13,058 bases of DNA, from positions 1 through 13,058 of the forward strand of contig JACKCT010000036.1 in the NCBI GenBank assembly GCA_020633895.1, written 5' to 3'. The stretch's first letter is position 1; the number at the start of each line of letters is the position of its first letter. Positions 6,659-13,058 of this stretch are shown piece by piece. The position numbers and the translations under genes are program-made. Below the pieces are notes generated by a model. The model was not told the DNA's origin and did not search any database. It was given only the letters and a program-made list of their open reading frames with translations. This DNA comes from Deltaproteobacteria bacterium. Its GTDB lineage: Bacteria > Lernaellota > Lernaellaia > JACKCT01.

Positions 6659-7966
6659 GTGTTCACCAACCTTGCCGCGGAGGCGCGGAACTTGGCCAAG
6701 CCGATGGCATTTCAGTTCGCCGGATCGGCGGCGACCGAGGACATGCCGGCGATCGGCGCCTATCAATCGGGCGACGGGCTGCTGTTTGTCGTGTCCAGCC
6801 CGCTGGTGATCGGCGAGGACGGTGACAAAGCCAACCGCATCATCCAGGACCGCATGGAAAGGGCGTTCGGCGAGTTGTCGCTGGACGATCCCCGGCGTTT
6901 TCTGACCCGGGCCCTCTCCGACGCCAACGCCGCCCTGTTCGCCGCCAACGAGACCCGCTCGGACGACCGCCTGATGGAGGCGAGCGTCGTGTGCCTGTAT
7001 TTCGCCCACGAGCGCGTCACCTACGCCCACATCGGTAACGCCCGCCTGTTCCTGCTGCGCGACGGCATCATCAAGGCGGTCACGCAAGACCACACCCAGG
7101 CCCAGCAGATGGTCGACCAGGCCCTGCTCAAACCCCACGAGGCGAAAAACCACCCGTTTTCGGACGTCCTGCTGCGCACACTGGGCAAGCGGCCGGTCAT
7201 CGACGTGCCCACGCACGGCCCGGTGCCGGTCAAGGACGGCGACAGCTACATCCTGTGCTCGGCGGGGGTGGTGCGTCGGCTGGAGGACTCGTTCATCGGC
7301 AACGAGGTGGTGGCCGGGGATTTGACCGACGCCTGCAACAACATCTGCCACGCCGCCATCGAATCCGGCGGCGACCCCATGGACATTCTGGCGGTGCAGG
7401 CGGTGCGTTTCGGCGCCGACCACGAGGCGCGGCCGGTTCGCGCCTACAGCCCCATGGACAACATCCGCTCCTCGCTCATCGGCCACGACGACGAATACGT
7501 CCCGCCCATGAGCGATCAGGCCATGCTGGTGCGCGTGGCCCTGGGCCTGGTGATGCTCATCTACATCCTGGTCTTCGCGATCTGCGATCCGGACTGTTCC
7601 CGCGAGCCCGAACCGGACGAGCCGGAGGTGCAGGACGACGGCATGGTCGAGGAAGACCTCGCCGCCACGCCGACCCCCGTGCCCACGCGCACCCCGGCGC
7701 CCATCATCGCCCCCACGCCCGAGGAGACCCCCGAGGCGACGCCGTTGCCCACGCCCACACCGAAACCGACGCCCAAGCCGACGCCTCGGCCCACGCCGAA
7801 GCCGACCCCCAAACCGACGCCCAAGGCCGCTCCGGCGCACACCCCGGCGCCGATCATCGCCCCCGTGCCCGATTCGGACGATCTGGAAGACGCCTTGAAG
7901 GGCGCGCTGCATAAGGACGTCTCGGACAACCCGATCATCGGCGGTTCGTCGGGAGGCGACGAATGA
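6659..7966 (+). CDS. Membrane-anchored PP2C-like pseudophosphatase
   Basis: Protein of 435 residues starting at GTG 6659. An in-frame stop at 6626 limits the start, and ATG 6704 (residue 16) is the alternative; neither has a good ribosome binding site. Residues 35-250 follow the PPM/PP2C fold motifs: [14 protein letters not shown], then [16 protein letters not shown] and ILCSAGVV. The residues that bind the catalytic metals are changed. VADGMGG is replaced by VVSSPLV (Ser46 for Asp), GDSR by GNAR (Asn127), LCSDG by LCSAG (Ala202), and DNIT by MDIL (Met241-Asp242). The protein is therefore probably inactive as a phosphatase and serves as a sensor or scaffold. One membrane helix at about 290-310 is followed by an acidic stretch and a long Pro/Thr/Lys-rich segment (339-405), presumably outside the cytoplasm. 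The stop overlaps the start of the next gene in ATGA, so the two products are probably made together. Confidence 0.75.
   Translation: MFTNLAAEARNLAKPMAFQFAGSAATEDMPAIGAYQSGDGLLFVVSSPLVIGEDGDKANRIIQDRMERAFGELSLDDPRRFLTRALSDANAALFAANETRSDDRLMEASVVCLYFAHERVTYAHIGNARLFLLRDGIIKAVTQDHTQAQQMVDQALLKPHEAKNHPFSDVLLRTLGKRPVIDVPTHGPVPVKDGDSYILCSAGVVRRLEDSFIGNEVVAGDLTDACNNICHAAIESGGDPMDILAVQAVRFGADHEARPVRAYSPMDNIRSSLIGHDDEYVPPMSDQAMLVRVALGLVMLIYILVFAICDPDCSREPEPDEPEVQDDGMVEEDLAATPTPVPTRTPAPIIAPTPEETPEATPLPTPTPKPTPKPTPRPTPKPTPKPTPKAAPAHTPAPIIAPVPDSDDLEDALKGALHKDVSDNPIIGGSSGGDE
7691..7714 (+). repeat. Direct repeat bracketing the Pro/Thr linker, left copy
   Basis: This 24-bp stretch encodes TPAPIIAP and recurs at 7841-7864 with one mismatch, exactly 150 bp later. 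It marks the left end of the low-complexity linker in the PP2C-like protein. Confidence 0.55.
7745..7827 (+). repeat. Low-complexity Pro-Thr-Pro-Lys coding repeat
   Basis: Imperfect 12-bp units encode PTPK and PTPR about six times within the PP2C-like gene. The result is an extended, positively charged Pro-rich spacer, which fits a stalk crossing the periplasm or peptidoglycan. The unit number is likely to vary between strains. Confidence 0.65.
7841..7864 (+). repeat. Direct repeat bracketing the Pro/Thr linker, right copy
   Basis: Second copy of the TPAPIIAP-coding segment, 23 of 24 bases identical to 7691-7714. It closes the PTPK-rich spacer and is followed by an acidic C-terminal segment that may form a short helix. 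Confidence 0.55.
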
Positions 7967-8652
7967 TCAACAACCGATGGCAGCGATGGGCGTTCGACGG
8001 CGTGCTGGCGCTGATGTTCGTGCTGTGCGTGGGATTGACGTGGCGCTCGTGCCGGGAACGCCCGACGGACACGCCCCTGCCCGTGGCCGATGCGTCCTCG
8101 ACGGACCCGGCCGCCACGCCCGCTCCGACCCCGGAGCCGATCGACGACAACCCGAAACGCACCCTCATCCTGACGGCCATGGCCTTCTTCGAGAACATCG
8201 CCAACAAGCGCTACGACGAGGCCGCGGCCATGTTCCTGGATCCGGCCAAGCAGGACCAATGGCGCAACAACCTCACGCGTCTGGCCGAGGTGGGCAATCC
8301 CATGGTGGCCTTCGAGATCGAAAAACCCTTCGAACGCAGTTACTGCGGCGTGGATCTCAAGGACGAGACCAAGGCCCGGTGCGACTTCCCCATCCTGTTC
8401 TTCCGCCGGGACGCCGACGAGCACGAATGGAACGCGGTGGGCATGAATCTGGAGAAACGCAACGGCCGCTGGTGGATCGTCTATTACCGCCAGGACAAGC
8501 TCGACAAGGCCGAATACGACAAACGCAAAGCCGAGGAAGAGCGCAAGCACCAAGCCGCCATGGAAGCCCGGGAAAAACTGGGCACCGGCGAGGTGGAGGA
8601 AACGCCCCCGCCGTTTGCCTCGGGCGGAGCCGAAGAGCCGATCACCGACTAA
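7963..8652 (+). CDS. Single-pass membrane protein with NTF2-like outer domain
   Basis: Protein of 229 residues whose ATG overlaps the stop of the PP2C-like gene by four bases, which indicates translational coupling. An uncleaved hydrophobic helix spans residues 10-27 after a short basic N-terminus (N-in topology). Residues 29-65 are a Pro/Thr/Asp-rich spacer similar in style to that of its partner. Residues 66-170 look like an NTF2-like/DUF4878-type alpha+beta domain: an opening helix with [17 protein letters not shown], a strand pair, and a closing strand NGRWWIVYY. Two Cys (in YCGVDL and RCDFPI) could form a disulfide. Residues 175-213 are a highly charged helix, possibly a coiled coil. NTF2-like folds usually bind ligands or protein partners, and no catalytic residues are evident. 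The family assignment comes from pattern only. The likely role is as outer-domain partner of the membrane-anchored pseudophosphatase. Confidence 0.6.
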   Translation: MINNRWQRWAFDGVLALMFVLCVGLTWRSCRERPTDTPLPVADASSTDPAATPAPTPEPIDDNPKRTLILTAMAFFENIANKRYDEAAAMFLDPAKQDQWRNNLTRLAEVGNPMVAFEIEKPFERSYCGVDLKDETKARCDFPILFFRRDADEHEWNAVGMNLEKRNGRWWIVYYRQDKLDKAEYDKRKAEEERKHQAAMEAREKLGTGEVEETPPPFASGGAEEPITD

Positions 8653-8759
8653 ACCGCCCCGTCCGGGACTTTCCCCACGCGTGTCTTGAGATAATCCGAG
8701 AAATCGCCGATCATCCATTTGTGTTCAAAAAATGCGTGGACCGACGACAAAGGGCCGTG

Positions 8760-8789
8760 TTGCGTTCGGTCGGACGCGTTGCCTATAAT
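8760..8789 (+). promoter_or_regulatory. Sigma-70-type promoter candidate for the receiver/J-domain gene
   Basis: A perfect TATAAT lies at 8784-8789, with TTGCGT at 8760-8765 as a partial -35 and an 18-bp spacer. Transcription would start near 8796, giving a leader of about 70 bases. It implies that the regulator gene can be transcribed separately from the upstream pair, from whose last stop it is 215 bp away. Confidence 0.5.
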
Positions 8790-8867
8790 GGCGTCTTCAA
8801 TATCAGCTTATCGTGCGCGGAATGTCCCCATTTCGCGTGAATCGGCCCCGACCCGTTGGGAGATACT

Positions 8868-11126
8868 ATGATGGCAGGTCAAATTCTGGTCGTGGACGAC
8901 GATCGCAATATCGGCCAAATCCTCCACGCGTCGTTTTCCGCCAAAGGCTACGAAGTCTACATCGCCCGTAACGGCGAAGACGCGCTGAGCGAATTCAAGA
9001 AAGTCGTCCCGGATATCGTGCTGCTGGACGTCCTGCTGCCCAAGATGAACGGATGGGAAGTCTGCAAGGCTATCAAGGAGACGTCCCAGGGGCAGATGAC
9101 GCCGGTCATCCTCATGAGCGCCGTCTACAAAAGCCCCAAGCTCCAACGCGAGGCTCGGGAGACCTACGGCGCCGACCAGTTCGTCGAAAAACCCTTCCAG
9201 CTCTCGCGCCTGATGGACATGGTCGTCGAGCTGATCGGCGAGCCGGACGCCCCCAAGCGTCCCAAGCCGGTGGAGACGGCCGACGAGGGCGGCGCGGAAG
9301 AAGCCGCCGCCAAGCCCAACGGCCAGGCCGCCGCGACCGATGACGCCGTCGACGAGGATCTGGCCGCCAGCTTCGCTCCCGACGCCGCCGTCGAAGCCGA
9401 GGACGCCGCGCCCATCCCCGAGGAGGGGCAGGTCAAGGAAATCACCGGCGACCTGGCCGCCGTCACCTTCCCCGAACTGCTGCACGATCTGTATGTGATG
9501 GGCAAGTCGGGCTACATGACCCTGGAGACCGACGGCAAGAAAAAAGAGGTCGCGGTCATGGACGGCTACCCGGTCTCGGTCAAGACCAACCTCTCCCAGG
9601 AATACTTCGGCAACTTCCTGGTCGGCCAGCATGTGATCACCGAGGACCAGTGCGACGAGGCCGTCAAGCGCATGCAGGAGTCCGGACGCCTTCTGGGCAC
9701 CGTGCTGATCGAAATGGACATCCTCACGCCTCAGCAGGTGGTCAACTACCTGCGCATGCAGGTGCGCGAAAAGCTCTTCGAGGTCTTCGGCTGGGAGGGC
9801 GGCACCTACAAGTTCACCTTCGACACCAACGTCACCGGTGACATCCAGAGCGTCGAAATGTCGGTGGCCAACATCATCAACATGGGCGTCACCCGCCATT
9901 ACTCGTTGCCCAAGCTCGAAAGCCTGACCGAGCGCTATCGGGATATGTACCTGCATCTGGGCTCCAACCGGCGCTACCGCTTCCAGGACCTGGAACTGAC
10001 GCCCACCGAGTCCAAGCTGCTGGCGTCCATCGACGGCACGGCGACCTTCGAGGAAATCCTGGGTTATTCGGAGCTCGCCCGCGACCGCACTCTGCAGATC
10101 CTCTACACGTTGATCGTGGCGGGCATGGTCGAACCCCAGCACGAGTCCACCGCCGAGCCCCAGACCCGATTCGACTACGGCCAGGGCCCCAGCGAGGGCG
10201 ACACCAAGGCCTTCGCCGAATCCCTGGTGGAAGGCTCGTCCATCCCCGCCACCGGAATCCCTCAGCGCGAGGACGGCGAAGAGGCCGCCGAACCGGTCCG
10301 CGAGGAAGACGGCGCGGTGCGTTCCCGGGTGTTGCAGTTCTACGAAAAGCTGGGCACCGACAATATGTTCCAGTTGTTGGGCGTGGCCGATTCGCCCACC
10401 GAGCACGAAGTGCGCATCGGCTATCACAAGCTGGCCAAGGAATTTCACCCCGACCGCTACTTCGGCAAAACCAGCGCCGAGATCAAGGCCAAGGTCGAGG
10501 AGATCTTCCGGTCGATCAACGACGCCTACGACGCCCTCAACACGCAGGAAAAGATCAACGTCTACAAGAAAAAGCTTGAAGGCGAAGGCGAGACCGAGGC
10601 CAGCCAGTCGCGCCTGGAGGGCGTGAAGAACGTCATCTTCGCCGAGCAGCGATTCCAGGCGGCCCAGCAGTTCCTGCGCGAGCAGCGATACACCCGCGCC
10701 GCCGCGGCCCTCAAGCAGGCGTTGGAAGTCGCGCCCAACGAGCCCGAGTACGTCGCCTATTACGGATGGGCGCTCTACAACATTCCCTATGAGCAGGACG
10801 CGGACGAGGAAGAGTTGGCGATGCGGCCCAAGGACTCCATGGCCGACATGCAATTCGAGGCCCGCGAGGCGCTCAACCGGGCGATTTCGATCAACCCGCG
10901 CACGGAAAAGGCGTATCTTTTCCTGGGGTCGATCTACAAGCGCCAGGGCCTGTCCGAGTTTGCCGAGAAGCAGTACGAAAAGGCGCTCATCTGCAATCCG
11001 AACTGCATCGAGGCGCTGCGGGAACTACGTCTGATCAAGCTGAAAGAACAGCAGGCCAAGGACAAGAAGGATTCGTCCATTCTCACCAGCCTGTTCGGCG
11101 GCGGAAAAAAGAAAAAAAAGCGGTAG
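8868..11126 (+). CDS. Response regulator with PATAN (DUF4388), J and TPR domains
   Basis: Cytoplasmic protein of 752 residues. GGGAG at 8858-8862 supports ATG 8868 or 8871; the frame also opens at TTG 8856, which overlaps that motif and is unlikely. Residues 5-125 are a complete receiver domain: acidic pocket Asp10-Asp12, phospho-acceptor Asp54 (LLDVLLP), Ser84 and Lys108 (EKPF). An Ala/Glu/Asp-rich linker leads to a PATAN/DUF4388 domain at about 188-340 (TGDLAAVTFPELL, SGYMTLE, then helices up to the YKFTFD strand). Residues 345-425 look like the winged-helix segment that often follows this domain. A J domain at about 499-567 keeps its HPD motif (527-529), so it could stimulate an Hsp70. TPR-like helices cover about 590-735, and the protein ends in a Lys-rich tail. 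The cognate kinase is not in the window. Similar multidomain regulators occur in delta-proteobacteria, where PATAN proteins are tied to signalling and motility. The output is probably protein-protein contact and not DNA binding, but this is inference. Confidence 0.8.
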   Translation: MMAGQILVVDDDRNIGQILHASFSAKGYEVYIARNGEDALSEFKKVVPDIVLLDVLLPKMNGWEVCKAIKETSQGQMTPVILMSAVYKSPKLQREARETYGADQFVEKPFQLSRLMDMVVELIGEPDAPKRPKPVETADEGGAEEAAAKPNGQAAATDDAVDEDLAASFAPDAAVEAEDAAPIPEEGQVKEITGDLAAVTFPELLHDLYVMGKSGYMTLETDGKKKEVAVMDGYPVSVKTNLSQEYFGNFLVGQHVITEDQCDEAVKRMQESGRLLGTVLIEMDILTPQQVVNYLRMQVREKLFEVFGWEGGTYKFTFDTNVTGDIQSVEMSVANIINMGVTRHYSLPKLESLTERYRDMYLHLGSNRRYRFQDLELTPTESKLLASIDGTATFEEILGYSELARDRTLQILYTLIVAGMVEPQHESTAEPQTRFDYGQGPSEGDTKAFAESLVEGSSIPATGIPQREDGEEAAEPVREEDGAVRSRVLQFYEKLGTDNMFQLLGVADSPTEHEVRIGYHKLAKEFHPDRYFGKTSAEIKAKVEEIFRSINDAYDALNTQEKINVYKKKLEGEGETEASQSRLEGVKNVIFAEQRFQAAQQFLREQRYTRAAAALKQALEVAPNEPEYVAYYGWALYNIPYEQDADEEELAMRPKDSMADMQFEAREALNRAISINPRTEKAYLFLGSIYKRQGLSEFAEKQYEKALICNPNCIEALRELRLIKLKEQQAKDKKDSSILTSLFGGGKKKKKR

Positions 11127-11145
11127 CCGCCCCGCGCCCCAGCAC

Positions 11146-11176
11146 CGCGACGCACGCATCGGGGGCGTGCGTCGCG
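11146..11176 (+). terminator. GC-rich hairpin after the regulator gene
   Basis: A perfect 12-bp stem (11146-11157 with 11165-11176) encloses a 7-base loop, 19 bp after the stop at 11126. Position and stability fit a transcript end, but no T-run follows, so it is not a textbook intrinsic terminator. It sits immediately upstream of GGAGG at 11178-11182 and could instead control access to the small ORF there. Confidence 0.45.
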
Positions 11177-11187
11177 TGGAGGACGCC

Positions 11188-11289
11188 ATGCGCGTTTCGC
11201 CCCCGTGTTTCCATTTCAGATTGGTTCCCAACGGCATTGATGATTGCAACGGCGTGGTTTATCGCCGCGTTGCCCACGTACTCCAATGA
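11188..11289 (+). CDS. Possible small ORF, 33 residues, unknown function
   Basis: An ATG at 11188 follows a perfect GGAGG (11178-11182) at a 5-base distance, and the frame stays open for 33 residues to TGA at 11287. The peptide begins MRVSPPCFHF and ends RVAHVLQ. It has no signal peptide, no membrane segment and no motif that I recognise. It starts directly after a strong hairpin and ends 77 bp before the beta-helix protein gene, so it could be a leader peptide or chance. The main support is the ribosome binding site. Confidence 0.25.
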   Translation: MRVSPPCFHFRLVPNGIDDCNGVVYRRVAHVLQ

Positions 11290-11366
11290 CCAAGAAAGTG
11301 CGTGCGGATGTTGAGAATCGGCGTACAATCGGCCGAACAATCATGACGGCATATTCGGAGGGAACA

Positions 11367-13058
11367 ATGGGACGGCATCGCGCTGGGCGGTATGTCGCGT
11401 TGATCGCGGCGATGATGATGGGACTTGTACTCGGCGGCGCTTCGTTCGCCCGCGCGGCGGAGGTGGACTGTTATCCCGATCAGGACGGCGACGGCCAGGG
11501 CGACGACGCGGCCTCGACCACGACGTTCGCCGACGCCTGCCCCCTCTGGTGGACGCAGAACAACGACGACTGCGACGACACCGACTTCAACATCCATGAC
11601 GGCGCGCCCGAGCTGCCCGATAACGGCATCGACGAAAACTGCGACGGCGCCGATTTCGAAATCTCCGACTCCAACGCGATCTTCGTATCGCCCTCCGGCA
11701 GCGACAGCGACCCGGGCACGAAAGCCGCGCCCAAAAAGACCATCCTTGGGGCCCTTGACGCGGCCGGCGGCGACGAGGTGATCGTCCTGGCCGCCGGAAC
11801 CTACGACGGCCACTTCAATCTGGACCGCTCGCTGTTCGGCGGATACGACGATTCCGACGGTTGGAGCCGCGACATCGACGCGAACGAATCGAAGATCGTC
11901 GCCGACGCGACCGGCGACAAAACCATCTACGGCTCCAGCGGCACGGCCGTCGCCATCCAAGGCGTCACGGTCGAGGGACGCACCGTGGACAGCGGCGGAT
12001 CGAAGACGATCTCGCTCAGTTCGCTCACCGCTCACTATCGGGTCGACCGCGTGCGCTCGATCTCCGGCGACGGCGGCACCTTCACCCGAGGCATCGAGCC
12101 CGGCGGCATGATCACCTCCATCACCAACAGCTACTTTGAATGCAACGACGAGGACACCCGCCCGTTGGAAATGGCGTCGGGCACGCAACGCATCTACATC
12201 GCCCACAACACCTTTAAGAACGCCTGGGTGGGCGCGACGCTGCGCCCGGAAGTCTTGAGCATCTTTGTGCAAAACGAGGTGACGGCGACGCCGGACGCGC
12301 CCGGCTCGGTCAAGGGGGGCGTGACCATCCAAGGCAGCGGCGCGAACGTGGTGGCGAACAACCTGTTCCTGCTGGATTTCAGGACCGTCCTGGGCGTGGA
12401 CAACTATTCCCACGAGGCGACGCTCTACGCCGTCAACAACACCATGATCGTCGGCAAACTCGAAGGCGGGCCCTCGTCGTTCCTCACGGCCTTCGATCTG
12501 CTGCGCGGCAACAGCTACCTGGCCGACAATATCGTCGTCTCCAACGGCGCGACCACCGACCTGGGCATCCGCGCGCAAGACGCCATTGCGCCGGACGACC
12601 GCGCCGTTTGGGCCTACAACAACCTCTTCGACGGAGACTCGAATTTCTGCTTCGTGCAAATAACCGACCCGCTCGACCCGGGCGAAAAAATCTGCGGCGC
12701 CGAGGATCTGTCCGCGTTCAACGCCTGCGGCTGGAAGGATTGCGACACCGCGGCGGACAATCTGACCGGCGATCCGCTGTTCGTCGGCGGCGGCGACTAC
12801 CACCTGCAGCACGACTTCGCCAAGGCCGCCGGCCCGGCGATCGACGCGGGCATCGACCCGAACACCTGGCTGTCGCCCCTCTACGCCGATATCGACTTTG
12901 ACGGCGAAACCCGACCGTACAACGACGCCTACGACATCGGCTACGACGAGGCGCAGCCTCTGACGACCGATGACGACGATGATGACGACACTGATGACGA
13001 TGACGCGGCTGACGACGACAGTGACGATGACGCGACCGACGACGATGCCGATGACGAC
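11367..13058 (+). CDS. Secreted MopE-motif/beta-helix surface protein, 3' end outside window
   Basis: Open to the window edge, 564 residues seen and no stop. ATG 11367 is preferred over ATG 11343 because GGAGGG at 11357-11362 precedes it at normal spacing. A signal peptide ends near residue 30 (ARA). Residues 34-94 match the MopE-type metal-binding motif: DCYPDQDGDGQG, then a Cys, NDDCDDTD, PELPDNGIDENCDG. Residues 105-150 resemble the start of DUF1565-type beta-helices (IFVSPSGSDSDPGT, then VLAAGTYDGHF). A right-handed parallel beta-helix with recurring Asn-rich turns follows to about residue 520 and closes with GPAIDAGID and YDIGYDE, as in other secreted beta-helix proteins. From residue 533 a tail of Asp with Thr, Ala and Ser runs to the edge. 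By analogy with similar proteins, a C-terminal anchor may follow. It could bind calcium or copper and polysaccharide; no enzyme activity can be assigned. Confidence 0.75.
   Translation, partial: MGRHRAGRYVALIAAMMMGLVLGGASFARAAEVDCYPDQDGDGQGDDAASTTTFADACPLWWTQNNDDCDDTDFNIHDGAPELPDNGIDENCDGADFEISDSNAIFVSPSGSDSDPGTKAAPKKTILGALDAAGGDEVIVLAAGTYDGHFNLDRSLFGGYDDSDGWSRDIDANESKIVADATGDKTIYGSSGTAVAIQGVTVEGRTVDSGGSKTISLSSLTAHYRVDRVRSISGDGGTFTRGIEPGGMITSITNSYFECNDEDTRPLEMASGTQRIYIAHNTFKNAWVGATLRPEVLSIFVQNEVTATPDAPGSVKGGVTIQGSGANVVANNLFLLDFRTVLGVDNYSHEATLYAVNNTMIVGKLEGGPSSFLTAFDLLRGNSYLADNIVVSNGATTDLGIRAQDAIAPDDRAVWAYNNLFDGDSNFCFVQITDPLDPGEKICGAEDLSAFNACGWKDCDTAADNLTGDPLFVGGGDYHLQHDFAKAAGPAIDAGIDPNTWLSPLYADIDFDGETRPYNDAYDIGYDEAQPLTTDDDDDDDTDDDDAADDDSDDDATDDDADDD

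Noticed and set aside
6536-7912. Minus-strand open frame of 458 codons opposite the PP2C-like gene
   Set aside because: It is rich in Arg, Gly, Val and His with no domain pattern, and the plus strand shows PP2C motifs and a membrane helix.
8808-10853. Minus-strand open frame of 681 codons opposite the receiver/J-domain gene
   Set aside because: The plus strand encodes clear receiver, J and TPR motifs. The opposite frame is stop-poor only because of codon bias.
11259-12812. Minus-strand open frame of 517 codons opposite the beta-helix gene
   Set aside because: The plus-strand frame has a ribosome binding site, a signal peptide and a MopE motif. The minus frame shows no motif or start signal.
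12962-13058. Repetitive GACGAC tract considered as a CRISPR or simple DNA repeat
   Set aside because: It is in frame with the beta-helix gene, encodes an Asp-rich tail like those in two other proteins here, and has no spacer structure.

Overview
The window is about 13 kb of GC-rich bacterial DNA. The organism is probably a Gram-negative, delta-proteobacteria-like lineage (Myxococcota, or a candidate phylum such as Lernaellota). This is inferred from four signs: lipoproteins with a lipobox Cys followed directly by long Asp-rich linkers, a MopE-type metal-binding motif fused to a beta-helix, a receiver-PATAN-J-TPR regulator, and strong GC bias at third codon positions, which leaves long antisense shadow frames. 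No rRNA, tRNA, CRISPR array, transposase or integrase is visible.

Layout. Positions 1-291 are non-coding with short repeat remnants. Positions 292-5084 hold two plus-strand genes 20 bp apart: a secreted alpha/beta-hydrolase with a Ser-Asp-His triad, and a 936-residue lipoprotein with a glycosidase-like (DUF6259-like) body. Positions 5085-5416 separate convergent genes and hold three copies of a REP-like hairpin element plus a 15-bp tandem array. Positions 5417-6271 (minus) encode a zinc-metalloprotease lipoprotein with an HExxHxxGxxD site. Positions 6272-6658 are a divergent intergenic region with an extended -10 promoter candidate. Positions 6659-8652 hold two translationally coupled genes: a membrane-anchored PP2C-like protein that has lost its metal-binding Asp residues, and a single-pass membrane protein with an NTF2-like outer domain. 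A promoter candidate precedes 8868-11126, a five-part regulator (REC, PATAN/DUF4388, winged helix, J domain, TPR). After a GC-rich hairpin and a possible 33-residue small ORF, 11367 to the window end encodes a secreted MopE-motif/beta-helix protein with an acidic tail, cut by the window edge.

How the parts may work together. The outer-surface proteins (hydrolase, glycosidase-like lipoprotein, metalloprotease, beta-helix protein) look like a secreted degradative and surface set. The central pair, a pseudophosphatase with a membrane helix and a coupled NTF2-like partner, looks like a sensory or scaffold unit spanning the inner membrane. It lies next to, but is probably transcribed separately from, the cytoplasmic receiver/J-domain regulator. 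The strongest candidates for something undescribed are the PP2C-pseudophosphatase/NTF2 pair and the REP-like element, whose copies show a compensatory base change.
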